Shown one piece after another: positions 1-5,067 of a stretch of 5,073 bases of DNA (position 1 is its first letter; every line of letters starts with the position of its first letter). Origin of the DNA: Savagea sp. (GTDB taxonomy: Bacteria; Bacillota; Bacilli; Bacillales_A; Planococcaceae); assembly GCA_030147435.1 (NCBI GenBank), contig JASKZX010000010.1, positions 1-5,073 on the forward strand, given 5' to 3'. The notes beneath the pieces are model-generated. The model was not told the origin of the DNA and did not search any database. It saw nothing but the letters and a program-made list of their open reading frames with translations. Made by a program: the position numbers and the translations under genes.

Positions 1-33
1 AAACAACAGTATAATTCCTACAATTCTTTTCAC
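1..33 (-). CDS. Start of an unidentified gene, cut off by the window edge (possible secreted or membrane protein)
   Basis: Reading leftward from a GTG at 33-31, the frame stays open to the window edge and gives (M)KRIVGIILLF. Two basic residues followed by a hydrophobic run is how a signal peptide or first membrane segment begins. A purine-rich AGAGGG (42-47) lies 8 nt upstream, a plausible though imperfect ribosome binding site. An overlapping ATG (35-33, other frame) is followed at once by TGA, so it is not a start. The gene would lie 88 nt after desR on the same strand and could be a distal operon member or have its own promoter; a TATATT (52-57) is present without a convincing -35 box. 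In B. subtilis a secreted protein gene, yocH, follows desR, but these 11 residues do not resemble the YocH start as I remember it. Only 11 codons are visible, so this is tentative and no function is assigned. Confidence 0.4.
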   Translation of the reverse strand, partial: MKRIVGIILLF

Positions 34-121
34 ATCGTCTACCCTCTCTACAATATACTAGTTCAAAACTAACGAAATTCGAGAGATTGTTCAAGTGCTG
101 AACTACTTATCTTTCGTCAAA

Positions 122-727
122 TTAACGAAACCAGCCTTTTTCCTTTGAGTGAACGATTGCTTCAATTCGATTGCCTACATCTAATTTATCTAAAATAGTT
201 GAAATGTAATTTCGAACCGTTCCTGGCGCTAAATACAATTCTCCAGCAATTTCTTTCGTCGTTTTTCCTTCTGCAACGAGACGGAGTACTTCTGTTTCTC
301 GGTCCGTTAAAGGGTTCTCTTCTACTTCATCATACGCTAAATCGACAAGTTCCGGCGCATACATTTTTCGTCCGTTCATAATCGCTCGAATCGCATCTGC
401 TAATTCTTCAATCGGACTATCTTTTAACAAATAGCCGGCAACTTTCGCTTTGCGCGCACGGCTAAAATAACCGGCACGTGCAAAAGTCGTTACGATAATT
501 ACTTTGCATTCATCATCTTTTAATACTTCAGCTGCATCAAGTCCAGTCATAACAGGCATCTCAATATCCATTAAGCAAATATCAGGTGAAAGCTCTCGTA
601 CAAGCTCAACTGCTTCTTCCCCATTTTTCGCTTGCCCGACAACTTCCATATCATCTTCCATATTTAATAATGTACTCATTGCTCCGAGCATCATTCCTTG
701 ATCTTCTGCAATAACGATTCGTATCAT
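122..727 (-). CDS. desR: DesR-type NarL/LuxR family response regulator of the cold-responsive desaturase
   Basis: This 201-residue response regulator acts in the cytoplasm: phosphorylated by DesK, it binds DNA and activates the desaturase gene. Residues 1-120 are a receiver domain with the acidic pair E8-D9, phospho-acceptor D54 (in LMDIEMP), T80/T81 and K102 (in LLKDSP). Residues about 137-201 are a LuxR-type helix-turn-helix (LTDRETEVLRLVAEGKTTKEIA, then a recognition helix around GTVRNYIS). B. subtilis DesR is nearly the same length and also uses D54. Q10 directly after the acidic pair also fits DesR, where that residue is reported to influence switching. The start at 727 was chosen over an in-frame ATG 18 codons upstream because AAAGGAGG lies 7 nt before it and MIRIVIAED is the normal beginning of the fold. 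Its start codon overlaps the desK stop (ATGA, 724-727), implying translational coupling. No clear terminator follows. Confidence in the DesR identity comes from family features plus the adjacent desK and des. Confidence 0.95.
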   Translation of the reverse strand: MIRIVIAEDQGMMLGAMSTLLNMEDDMEVVGQAKNGEEAVELVRELSPDICLMDIEMPVMTGLDAAEVLKDDECKVIIVTTFARAGYFSRARKAKVAGYLLKDSPIEELADAIRAIMNGRKMYAPELVDLAYDEVEENPLTDRETEVLRLVAEGKTTKEIAGELYLAPGTVRNYISTILDKLDVGNRIEAIVHSKEKGWFR

Positions 728-1875
728 TCGACATCCTCCTTTTGATGCGTAATTACATTCGGCACACGCAATAATAAACAAACTCCTTGCGCATCTTGAA
801 TATGGGGGTTTTCACTTAACTCAAAATGACCGTTTAAAAACTCTACGCGCTCTTGTATTCCTTGTAATCCTGAACCGTTCCATTCGTAATGTTCAGGTAA
901 CCCAATCCCATCATCACAAATATGAACGATTAACTCTTTCGGTTGTTGATCAAAGTGTATCCAACAGTTCGATGCTTCACTATGTTTCACTACATTCGTA
1001 ACAGCTTCTTTTAAACACATACTGACGACATTTTCTGTAATTGACGGCAACTTTTTAATCACTGCATCGCCTTCAATATGAGCGGTAATATTTGCAGCAT
1101 CGAGCATTTGTTGTACTCTCGGTAACTCTTCATTTAACTTAATCGCACGCATACCTGCAACAAGCTCTCGCACTTCTTGTAAAGCGACACGTGATGTTTT
1201 CCGAATATCTCGTAACTCTTTTTTAGCCGCTTCTGTATCGCGGTCTACATATCGAATCGCTAGCTCACTCTTTAAACCGATCATCGATAATTTTTGACCG
1301 AGCGTATCATGTAAATCGCGAGCAATACGCTCTCTTTCAGCAACGACGTGTAAAGCAGAAATTTGTTCGCGCGCGTCTTCTAATTGTCCTTCTAAATTTG
1401 CACGTTTATTTCGATAATACAAATTAAATGGCAAAAGAATCGTTCCAATAATCGCGACGATAACAAATGGTAATTGTGGTAAAAATAATTCTAAGTCAAT
1501 AAACATCCCGATACCGACTGTAATGATCGTAACCGCTATATGAATACCATATAAAATATAAAAACCGACAGGCTGACGAATCGTCCCGATGAAAAACGCA
1601 ATAAATAATGATAAATAGACATATCCAAAAACGAGTGTCATCAATGCATGGATAATCATTTCAAAACTTATCCACATATAAATAAACCCAGGTCGTGCTT
1701 TTCGTGAAAAATAATACGATAAGAAAAATAAAATCATCGCACCAAGACCGAGTGTAATTTCAAACGGAGACGATGAACGGAAAATAAAGAAGAACGGTAG
1801 TACACTGAAAATGATCCATACATACACACTTAAAAATGGACTCGTCGGAAAAATTTGATACCATTTCTCTTGCAA
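724..1875 (-). CDS. desK: DesK-type membrane thermosensor histidine kinase
   Basis: A 383-residue inner-membrane sensor kinase. In the B. subtilis model it autophosphorylates and phosphorylates DesR when the membrane becomes ordered in the cold, and acts as a DesR-P phosphatase when warm. The N-terminal ~150 residues hold five or six hydrophobic segments (roughly 12-32, 40-56, 65-83, 86-98, 104-125, 133-151) with no large extracellular domain. A charged helix (about 156-187) resembles the DesK signalling coiled coil. The HisKA_3 box has H189 in ERIARDLHDTLGQK; D190 and Q194 form the DxxxQ phosphatase motif. The ATPase domain shows the N box (KEAVTNVVKH, N294), G1 (DDGIG, 321-325) and G2 (GSGLQGI, 335-341). 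The start is TTG: an in-frame TAG (1888-1890) lies only four codons upstream, AGGAGG is 8 nt before the TTG, and the next in-frame ATG would delete the first membrane segment. B. subtilis DesK is slightly shorter (about 370) with the histidine at 188. It overlaps desR by 4 nt. Confidence 0.95.
   Translation of the reverse strand: MQEKWYQIFPTSPFLSVYVWIIFSVLPFFFIFRSSSPFEITLGLGAMILFFLSYYFSRKARPGFIYMWISFEMIIHALMTLVFGYVYLSLFIAFFIGTIRQPVGFYILYGIHIAVTIITVGIGMFIDLELFLPQLPFVIVAIIGTILLPFNLYYRNKRANLEGQLEDAREQISALHVVAERERIARDLHDTLGQKLSMIGLKSELAIRYVDRDTEAAKKELRDIRKTSRVALQEVRELVAGMRAIKLNEELPRVQQMLDAANITAHIEGDAVIKKLPSITENVVSMCLKEAVTNVVKHSEASNCWIHFDQQPKELIVHICDDGIGLPEHYEWNGSGLQGIQERVEFLNGHFELSENPHIQDAQGVCLLLRVPNVITHQKEDVE
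735..742 (-). promoter_or_regulatory. Ribosome binding site of desR inside the desK 3' end
   Basis: The minus strand reads AAAGGAGG, 7 nt before the ATG at 727-725. This near-perfect site sits within the last codons of desK and decides the desR start against the upstream in-frame ATG at 781. Together with the 4-nt ATGA overlap it suggests coupled but strong desR translation. Confidence 0.85.
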
Positions 1876-1883
1876 TAAAATCG

Positions 1884-1889
1884 CCTCCT
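1884..1889 (-). promoter_or_regulatory. Ribosome binding site that fixes the TTG start of desK
   Basis: The minus strand reads AGGAGG followed by 8 nt and then TTG (1875-1873). The G-rich core overlaps an in-frame TAG (1888-1890), so translation cannot begin further upstream. The site makes the TTG start convincing. Confidence 0.85.
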
Positions 1890-1899
1890 ACTTCTTTCT

Positions 1900-1929
1900 A
1901 TTATACCTTCTTTTTTTGAAAGTTATCCA
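1900..1929 (-). promoter_or_regulatory. Probable desKR promoter
   Basis: A perfect TATAAT (minus strand, 1900-1905) lies a short distance upstream of the desK ribosome binding site, so the leader is short. The -35 element is weak: TGGATA (1924-1929) at 18 nt or GGATAA (1923-1928) at 17 nt. The promoter lies just downstream of the des terminator, so desKR can be transcribed independently of cold-induced des. A perfect DnaA-box 9-mer overlaps the -35 position. Confidence 0.6.
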
Positions 1930-1931
1930 CA
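1923..1931 (+). promoter_or_regulatory. DnaA-box consensus match overlapping the desK -35 region
   Basis: The plus strand reads TTATCCACA, identical to the classic DnaA box TTATNCACA. It covers the predicted -35 element of the desK promoter, where bound DnaA could interfere with RNA polymerase. It is a single box in the intergenic region. A second identical 9-mer lies inside the peptidase gene (3605-3613), where it simply encodes part of Thr-Tyr-Pro-Gln, so chance is a serious possibility. Confidence 0.3.
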
Positions 1932-1964
1932 AAGAGAAAGCGAGCCCTTAAAAAAGGACTCGCT
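1931..1964 (-). terminator. Intrinsic terminator after des
   Basis: On the minus strand AGCGAGTCCTT pairs with AAGGGCTCGCT (11 bp including one G-U pair) around a TTTT loop (1939-1964). It is followed by TTCTCTTT, a moderate T-rich tail. On the plus strand the G-U becomes an A-C mismatch and no T tract follows, so it works leftward only. It lies 13 nt past the des stop and separates des from desKR, with some read-through possible because the tail is interrupted. Confidence 0.8.
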
Positions 1965-1977
1965 CGATTATCAACTA

Positions 1978-3000
1978 TTACGATGTGACACGTCTTTTTT
2001 CATCGGCAATGAGTGGAGCAACATCGCGAAATGTAACGAAACGTTGCTCTTCTGCATCATATAACTTATATTTGATCGTTTCTAAGCTCGTTTTTAATGT
2101 GAGAGTTGTCGCTTCTTGTAAAGGTTTGACATTTTCATGAGCTTCTTCGAGTCGATAATTTGGCACACGTGGTGCTAAATGATGCACGTGGTGAAAGCCG
2201 ATATTTCCTGTTAACCATTGAAGTACTTTTGGGAGTTTGTAATATGAGCTTCCTTCAACAGCTGCTTGGACATAATTCCAATCCTCTTTATGTTCGAAAT
2301 AAGAATCTTCGAACGTATGTTGAATATAGAAAAGCCAAATTCCGAGGGAGGCTGCGACAAAAATGATCGTTCCTTGAATGACAACAAATGGTTGCCAACC
2401 GATCCATAACATCATTCCGATTGAAATGAGCGCAATCATGAGTGAAGTAAAGTGCGTATTCAAGCGTTCTTTCAGACGAGCACCTTTACGGTTCAAACGG
2501 TTCGAGAAAAAGACTAAATAGAAAGGTCCGATACCGAACATCACAAGTGGGTTGCGATAAAATCGGTAAATGAATCGTTCCCATTTAGAGGCATTGACGT
2601 ATTCTTCAACTGTCATCACCCAAATGTCTCCTGTTCCTCGTTTGTCTAAGTTAGAACTCGTCGCATGATGGGTAATATGCTCTCGTCTCCATTGTTCATA
2701 AGGGAAAAAGGTTAAAATCCCTGTAATATTTCCGATTAAATCATTCGCCCATTTTTTCTTGAAAAATGAGCCATGGGTTGCATCGTGGAAAATGATAAAT
2801 GTACGTACCATAAATCCAGCAGCAATTACGGCAAAAGGAAGTGATAATAATGGGTGAACGAGATAGCTCTGATACGCAAGAAACCAAAGAAAGAAAAATG
2901 GCGGGATCGTATTTATAATTTGTCCAATACTGTGCCACGTGTCTGATTTTGCATAAGGAGCTACTTGCTTATGAAGTTGCTTCGTTTTTTCTTTACTCAT
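1978..3000 (-). CDS. des: Acyl-lipid fatty acid desaturase (DesK/DesR target)
   Basis: A 340-residue integral-membrane, di-iron fatty acid desaturase. The B. subtilis enzyme introduces a cis delta-5 double bond into acyl chains of existing phospholipids, using oxygen and a ferredoxin/flavodoxin-type donor; the same role is inferred here. All three histidine boxes are present: H72-DAT-H76, H108-IT-H111-H112, and H270-H271-V-H273-H274 within NIGFHHVHHLAPRVPNY. Hydrophobic segments lie near 29-48, 51-71, 86-100, 153-166, 185-202 and 205-226, the usual arrangement with boxes facing the cytoplasm. The length is close to B. subtilis Des (about 352). The ATG at 3000 has GAGGAG (3009-3014) 8 nt upstream. 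It is the first gene of the des-desK-desR cluster but is separated from desKR by a terminator and an independent promoter. Regioselectivity cannot be read from the sequence; the delta-5 assignment rests on the adjacent sensor pair and family similarity. Confidence 0.95.
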   Translation of the reverse strand: MSKEKTKQLHKQVAPYAKSDTWHSIGQIINTIPPFFFLWFLAYQSYLVHPLLSLPFAVIAAGFMVRTFIIFHDATHGSFFKKKWANDLIGNITGILTFFPYEQWRREHITHHATSSNLDKRGTGDIWVMTVEEYVNASKWERFIYRFYRNPLVMFGIGPFYLVFFSNRLNRKGARLKERLNTHFTSLMIALISIGMMLWIGWQPFVVIQGTIIFVAASLGIWLFYIQHTFEDSYFEHKEDWNYVQAAVEGSSYYKLPKVLQWLTGNIGFHHVHHLAPRVPNYRLEEAHENVKPLQEATTLTLKTSLETIKYKLYDAEEQRFVTFRDVAPLIADEKRRVTS

Positions 3001-3029
3001 GTGAACCTCTCCTCGTTTTTTTCTTTGTA

Positions 3030-3060
3030 ACTATATCTTATCGAGCATTCACGTTTGACA
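3030..3060 (-). promoter_or_regulatory. Probable des promoter (weak -35, activator-dependent type)
   Basis: The minus strand has TATAGT (3030-3035), a five-of-six -10 match, with a poor -35 candidate GTCAAA (3054-3059, 18 nt spacer). An alternative pairing is TGTCAA (3055-3060) with GATATA (3032-3037) at 17 nt. Transcription would begin near 3023, leaving a leader of about 23 nt containing GAGGAG. A weak -35 fits a promoter that needs phosphorylated DesR bound just upstream, where the GTCATGAC-type elements lie. Confidence 0.5.
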
Positions 3061-3071
3061 GTAGACGCAAT

Positions 3072-3110
3072 TGTCATGACTTTCATATGATAAATGTCAT
3101 GTTCGTCACA
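3072..3110. promoter_or_regulatory. Candidate DesR operator: tandem short palindromes upstream of des
   Basis: Three related elements occur in a row: GTCATGAC (3073-3080, perfect palindrome), TCATATGA (3083-3090, perfect palindrome) and TGTCATG with GTCACA (3095-3110, half-sites). The first two centres are 10 bp apart and the third GTCATG is centred 12 bp further on, so they lie on about the same face of the helix. TGTCATG is repeated exactly at 3072-3078 and 3095-3101. With a start near 3023 the block spans about -50 to -88. In B. subtilis, DesR-P is known to bind two adjacent non-identical sites upstream of the des -35 region. The position and palindromic character fit that role, but binding is inferred. 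Confidence 0.6.
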
Positions 3111-3132
3111 AATTGGTAAAAAAGAGCAAAAA

Positions 3133-3146
3133 GGGAAACGTTTTCA
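3133..3146 (+). promoter_or_regulatory. CcpA cre-like site
   Basis: GGGAAACGTTTTCA matches the Bacillus catabolite-responsive element TGWAARCGYTWNCW at 12 of 14 positions, including the central CG and a perfect inner AAACGTTT. It lies in the divergent des/peptidase intergenic region, about 50-65 nt upstream of the possible peptidase start of transcription. At several known genes CcpA at such a position activates rather than represses. The two mismatches at the left end keep confidence moderate. Confidence 0.4.
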
Positions 3147-3163
3147 TAAGTATGTCTAGGTGA

Positions 3164-3191
3164 TTCGAAGGAATTTTTTTGTTACTATAAG
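3164..3191 (+). promoter_or_regulatory. Possible promoter of the M24 peptidase gene
   Basis: TATAAG (3186-3191) is a five-of-six -10 match. The best-placed -35 is TTCGAA (3164-3169, 16 nt spacer), which matches TTGACA at only three positions. Transcription would begin near 3198, giving a leader of about 48 nt. This also argues against translation starting at the ATG at 3198. It is the only reasonable candidate close to the gene. Confidence 0.35.
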
Positions 3192-3228
3192 ATTTAGATG
3201 AAGATTTTACGAAAAAGACTACTTTCAT

Positions 3229-3233
3229 GGAGG
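3229..3233 (+). promoter_or_regulatory. Ribosome binding site that decides the peptidase start
   Basis: GGAGG (within TGGAGGAG) lies 12 nt before the ATG at 3246, or about 10 nt if the AGGAG register pairs. The alternative in-frame ATG at 3198 has no Shine-Dalgarno sequence, and it would add a basic 16-residue extension not expected of the family. Confidence 0.8.
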
Positions 3234-3245
3234 AGCATTTATTCG

Positions 3246-4352
3246 ATGTCTATTTATGAAGAACGACTTGCACAACTTACAGAACATTTAAAATTACACG
3301 GTTACCGTGGTGTCATGATTCACGATCCAGCGAACATCTTTTATTACACAGGATTCAACTCAGACCCTCACGAACGTTTCATGGCACTTTTTATCGATGT
3401 CGTGAAAAATGAGCGCGCATTTTTCGTTCCAGCACTCGATAAAGATGCAGCGGAAGAAGCTTCACTCATTCGTCCGATTGTCCCTATTTCAGACGAACAA
3501 CTCCCTTTCGACGTTGTCAAAGAGACACTCCCCCGTCTTTCAGGCAAATTCGGTATCGAATACCGTGCAGTAAATGTCGAACGTTTTCACTTATTAACAG
3601 AAACTTATCCACAACTTGAACTAACGAATATTCAACCGTTCATTAATGAAGCGCGTATGCAAAAGAGTCCTGAAGAAATCGAAGCGTTAAAAGAAGCATT
3701 GCGTATTATCGAAAAAGTATTAGAAGATGGGATTCAAAAAGTACGTATCGGCATGACTGAATCAGAACTTGTCGGCGAACTCGAACAACTCATGCGTGTT
3801 CACGGTGCAGACGGTCCTTCATTTTCAACGATCGTGTTATCAGGGCCGAAATCAGCATTACCCCACGGCTCACCAGGAGATCGCGCATTCCAAAAAGGCG
3901 ACTACTTACTCATCGACTTCGGCGTCATAAAAAACGGATATTGTTCAGACATTACACGTACATTCATTATCGGTGAAGCGAGCGAGCGTCAACGTGAAAT
4001 TTATGAAACGGTCCAACGTTCGAACGAAGCAGGCATGAAAGCTGTAGAAGCTCGTGCACGTTACCAAACATTTGACGATGCCGCACGTAACGTTATTGAA
4101 GAAGCAGGATACGGAGAATATTTCAATAACCGTGTCGGTCACGGAATCGGTATCGAATTACATGAAGAGCCTTCTGTTCATGCAAATAACGATGACCGTG
4201 CAAAAGTAGGCAATGTATTTACGATCGAACCGGGGATTTACATTCCTGGCGAAGGTGGCGTACGTATTGAAGATACAGTCGCTGTAGACAAAGATGGTAA
4301 TGTTGAAGTATTATCAAGTTTCCCACGCGACTTACAAATTATCGGCAATTAA
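3246..4352 (+). CDS. M24-family Xaa-Pro peptidase (aminopeptidase P / prolidase type)
   Basis: A 368-residue cytoplasmic metallopeptidase of the pita-bread fold, expected to cleave X-Pro bonds at peptide N-termini or in X-Pro dipeptides. Residues 1 to about 130 form the creatinase-like N-terminal domain (YRGVMIHDPANIFYYTGFNS is typical). Residues about 140-360 are the catalytic domain. All five dinuclear-metal ligands are present: D224 (LIDFG), D235 (SDITRT), H299 (GHGIGIELHE), E328 (TIEPGIY) and E342 (RIEDT). Their spacing (11, 64, 29, 14) equals that of Pyrococcus furiosus prolidase as I recall it (D209, D220, H284, E313, E327). The upstream PHG (about 203-205) fits the substrate-binding histidine of the family. 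The start at 3246 rests on its ribosome binding site. Genomes usually call such proteins PepP, PepQ or YqhT-like; sequence alone does not separate aminopeptidase from dipeptidase, so no symbol is given. It is transcribed away from des and converges on the XRE-cupin gene, so it is probably monocistronic. A cre-like site upstream suggests carbon-source control. Confidence 0.92.
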   Translation: MSIYEERLAQLTEHLKLHGYRGVMIHDPANIFYYTGFNSDPHERFMALFIDVVKNERAFFVPALDKDAAEEASLIRPIVPISDEQLPFDVVKETLPRLSGKFGIEYRAVNVERFHLLTETYPQLELTNIQPFINEARMQKSPEEIEALKEALRIIEKVLEDGIQKVRIGMTESELVGELEQLMRVHGADGPSFSTIVLSGPKSALPHGSPGDRAFQKGDYLLIDFGVIKNGYCSDITRTFIIGEASERQREIYETVQRSNEAGMKAVEARARYQTFDDAARNVIEEAGYGEYFNNRVGHGIGIELHEEPSVHANNDDRAKVGNVFTIEPGIYIPGEGGVRIEDTVAVDKDGNVEVLSSFPRDLQIIGN

Positions 4353-4355
4353 AAT

Positions 4356-4390
4356 AAAAGTGCTTGAGCAATTTTCGCTCAAGCACTTTT
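4356..4390. terminator. Bidirectional terminator between the convergent peptidase and regulator genes
   Basis: AAAAGTGCTTGAGC (4356-4369) pairs perfectly over 14 bp with GCTCAAGCACTTTT (4377-4390) around a 7-nt loop. The A run on the left arm and T run on the right arm make it work in both directions. It begins 3 nt after the peptidase stop and directly abuts the stop of the minus-strand regulator, so one hairpin ends both transcripts. Confidence 0.95.
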
Positions 4391-4936
4391 TCATTGAAAA
4401 ATAACCGGCGTCGTCACACTTAACATTTTTGCTGGAAATCGGGTCGTATTCGCCCATTCATGTTCGAGTCGAGATGGAAAATGCATCGCTTCTCCTTCAC
4501 CGATAACATATTCTTTTTCAGCAATTGTAAATGTCACTTCCCCTTTAATGACGTAATACCACTCTTCCCCATCGTGATTATACGTTCTGTCATGAAACCC
4601 TGGTGGCAATGTAATTTGCATCGGTTCTAACTTCCGATTACTAAACTGGCCCGCTAAACGAACATATTGCGGATCGCCCCCACGCATCCGAACAATTTGT
4701 TGCTCTTCTTTTCGAACCGCATAACGAATGTCTTTATCGTCTGGTTCAAAAAAGTACGTAATAGGAACACCTAGAGCTTCTGCAATTTTATTCAATGATG
4801 ATACAGATAAAGATGATGCTCCGCGTTCTACTTGTGAAATAAAACTTAGTGATAACCCTGTACGTGCGCTGACATCCTTCAGTGTAAACCCTTGTCCGAC
4901 ACGCAATTGTTTAATACGTTCATGCAAATCTTCCAT
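4391..4936 (-). CDS. XRE-family transcriptional regulator with C-terminal cupin domain
   Basis: A 181-residue one-component regulator. Residues about 6-62 form an XRE/lambda-repressor type helix-turn-helix (IKQLRVGQGFTLKDVSARTGLSLSFISQVERG), and SLNKIAEALGVPITYFF completes the domain. Residues about 105-175 are a cupin_2 barrel. Motif 1 is around GFHDRTYNHDGEEWYYVIKG (H115, H121, E124 or E125); motif 2 is GEAMHFPSRLEHEWANT (H159). These are plausible metal or small-ligand positions. This architecture is shared by PuuR-like and many amino-acid or polyamine-linked regulators, where the cupin senses a metabolite, but the ligand here is unknown. The ATG at 4936 has GAGGG (4943-4947) 6 nt upstream, a modest site. 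The gene is convergent with the peptidase, shares its terminator, and is likely monocistronic. Inverted repeats in its promoter suggest autoregulation. A link to peptide or proline metabolism through the neighbouring peptidase is only a guess. Confidence 0.9.
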   Translation of the reverse strand: MEDLHERIKQLRVGQGFTLKDVSARTGLSLSFISQVERGASSLSVSSLNKIAEALGVPITYFFEPDDKDIRYAVRKEEQQIVRMRGGDPQYVRLAGQFSNRKLEPMQITLPPGFHDRTYNHDGEEWYYVIKGEVTFTIAEKEYVIGEGEAMHFPSRLEHEWANTTRFPAKMLSVTTPVIFQ

Positions 4937-4960
4937 AAGCTTCCCTCATTTTTTCTATTC

Positions 4961-4992
4961 TTCAATATGATTGAATATATCACAAATATTCA
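4961..4992. promoter_or_regulatory. Candidate operator of the XRE-cupin regulator (two overlapping inverted repeats)
   Basis: TTCAAT-ATG-ATTGAA (4961-4975) is a perfect 6-3-6 inverted repeat. It overlaps TGAATAT-N7-ATATTCA (4972-4992), a perfect 7-bp-arm repeat. The right arm of the first and the left arm of the second share TGAA, giving a run of related half-sites. They lie 25-56 nt upstream of the regulator start, over its best -10 candidate. This is where an autorepressor would bind; low complexity (AT-rich) reduces the weight. Confidence 0.45.
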
Positions 4993-5002
4993 GAAAAGAA
5001 AA
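4974..5002 (-). promoter_or_regulatory. Possible promoter of the XRE-cupin gene
   Basis: TATATT (minus strand, 4974-4979) is a five-of-six -10 match with a 17-nt spacer to TTTTCT (4997-5002), a poor -35. The region is AT-rich and several other TATA-like words exist, so the assignment is weak. The placement would put the -10 inside the inverted repeats. Confidence 0.3.
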
Positions 5003-5067
5003 TATATATTCGGAATTATCTGTAATTTTACACTTTTTTTCTCTTTTTTGTTTCTCTTTCTTTTTGT

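Noticed and set aside
89..103. Short hairpin GTTCA-AGTGC-TGAAC as a terminator after desR
   Set aside because: Only a 5-bp stem with low GC, and no T tract follows on the minus strand, so I do not call a terminator.
504..701. Open frame on the strand opposite desR, and similar frames opposite des, the peptidase and the regulator
   Set aside because: Low-complexity or cysteine/serine-rich translations with no ribosome binding sites, lying wholly inside well-supported genes: antisense shadows.
728..781. 18-residue N-terminal extension of DesR
   Set aside because: It overlaps the desK C-terminus, lacks a ribosome binding site, and receiver domains begin at MIRIVIAED.
3055..3060. Perfect TTGACA on the plus strand in the des promoter region
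   Set aside because: No TATAAT-like box occurs at 16-18 nt downstream on the plus strand, so it is not a rightward promoter.
3140..3162. Possible sigma-B promoter (GTTT, 14 nt, AGGTGA) upstream of the peptidase
   Set aside because: The -10 part matches GGGTAT at too few positions to support a general-stress promoter.
3198..3245. 16-residue N-terminal extension of the peptidase from the ATG at 3198
   Set aside because: It has no ribosome binding site and coincides with the predicted transcription start, while the ATG at 3246 has GGAGG at a proper distance.
3605..3613. Second TTATCCACA (DnaA-box match)
   Set aside because: It lies in the peptidase coding sequence and encodes part of Thr-Tyr-Pro-Gln; one isolated box inside a gene is best explained by codon content.
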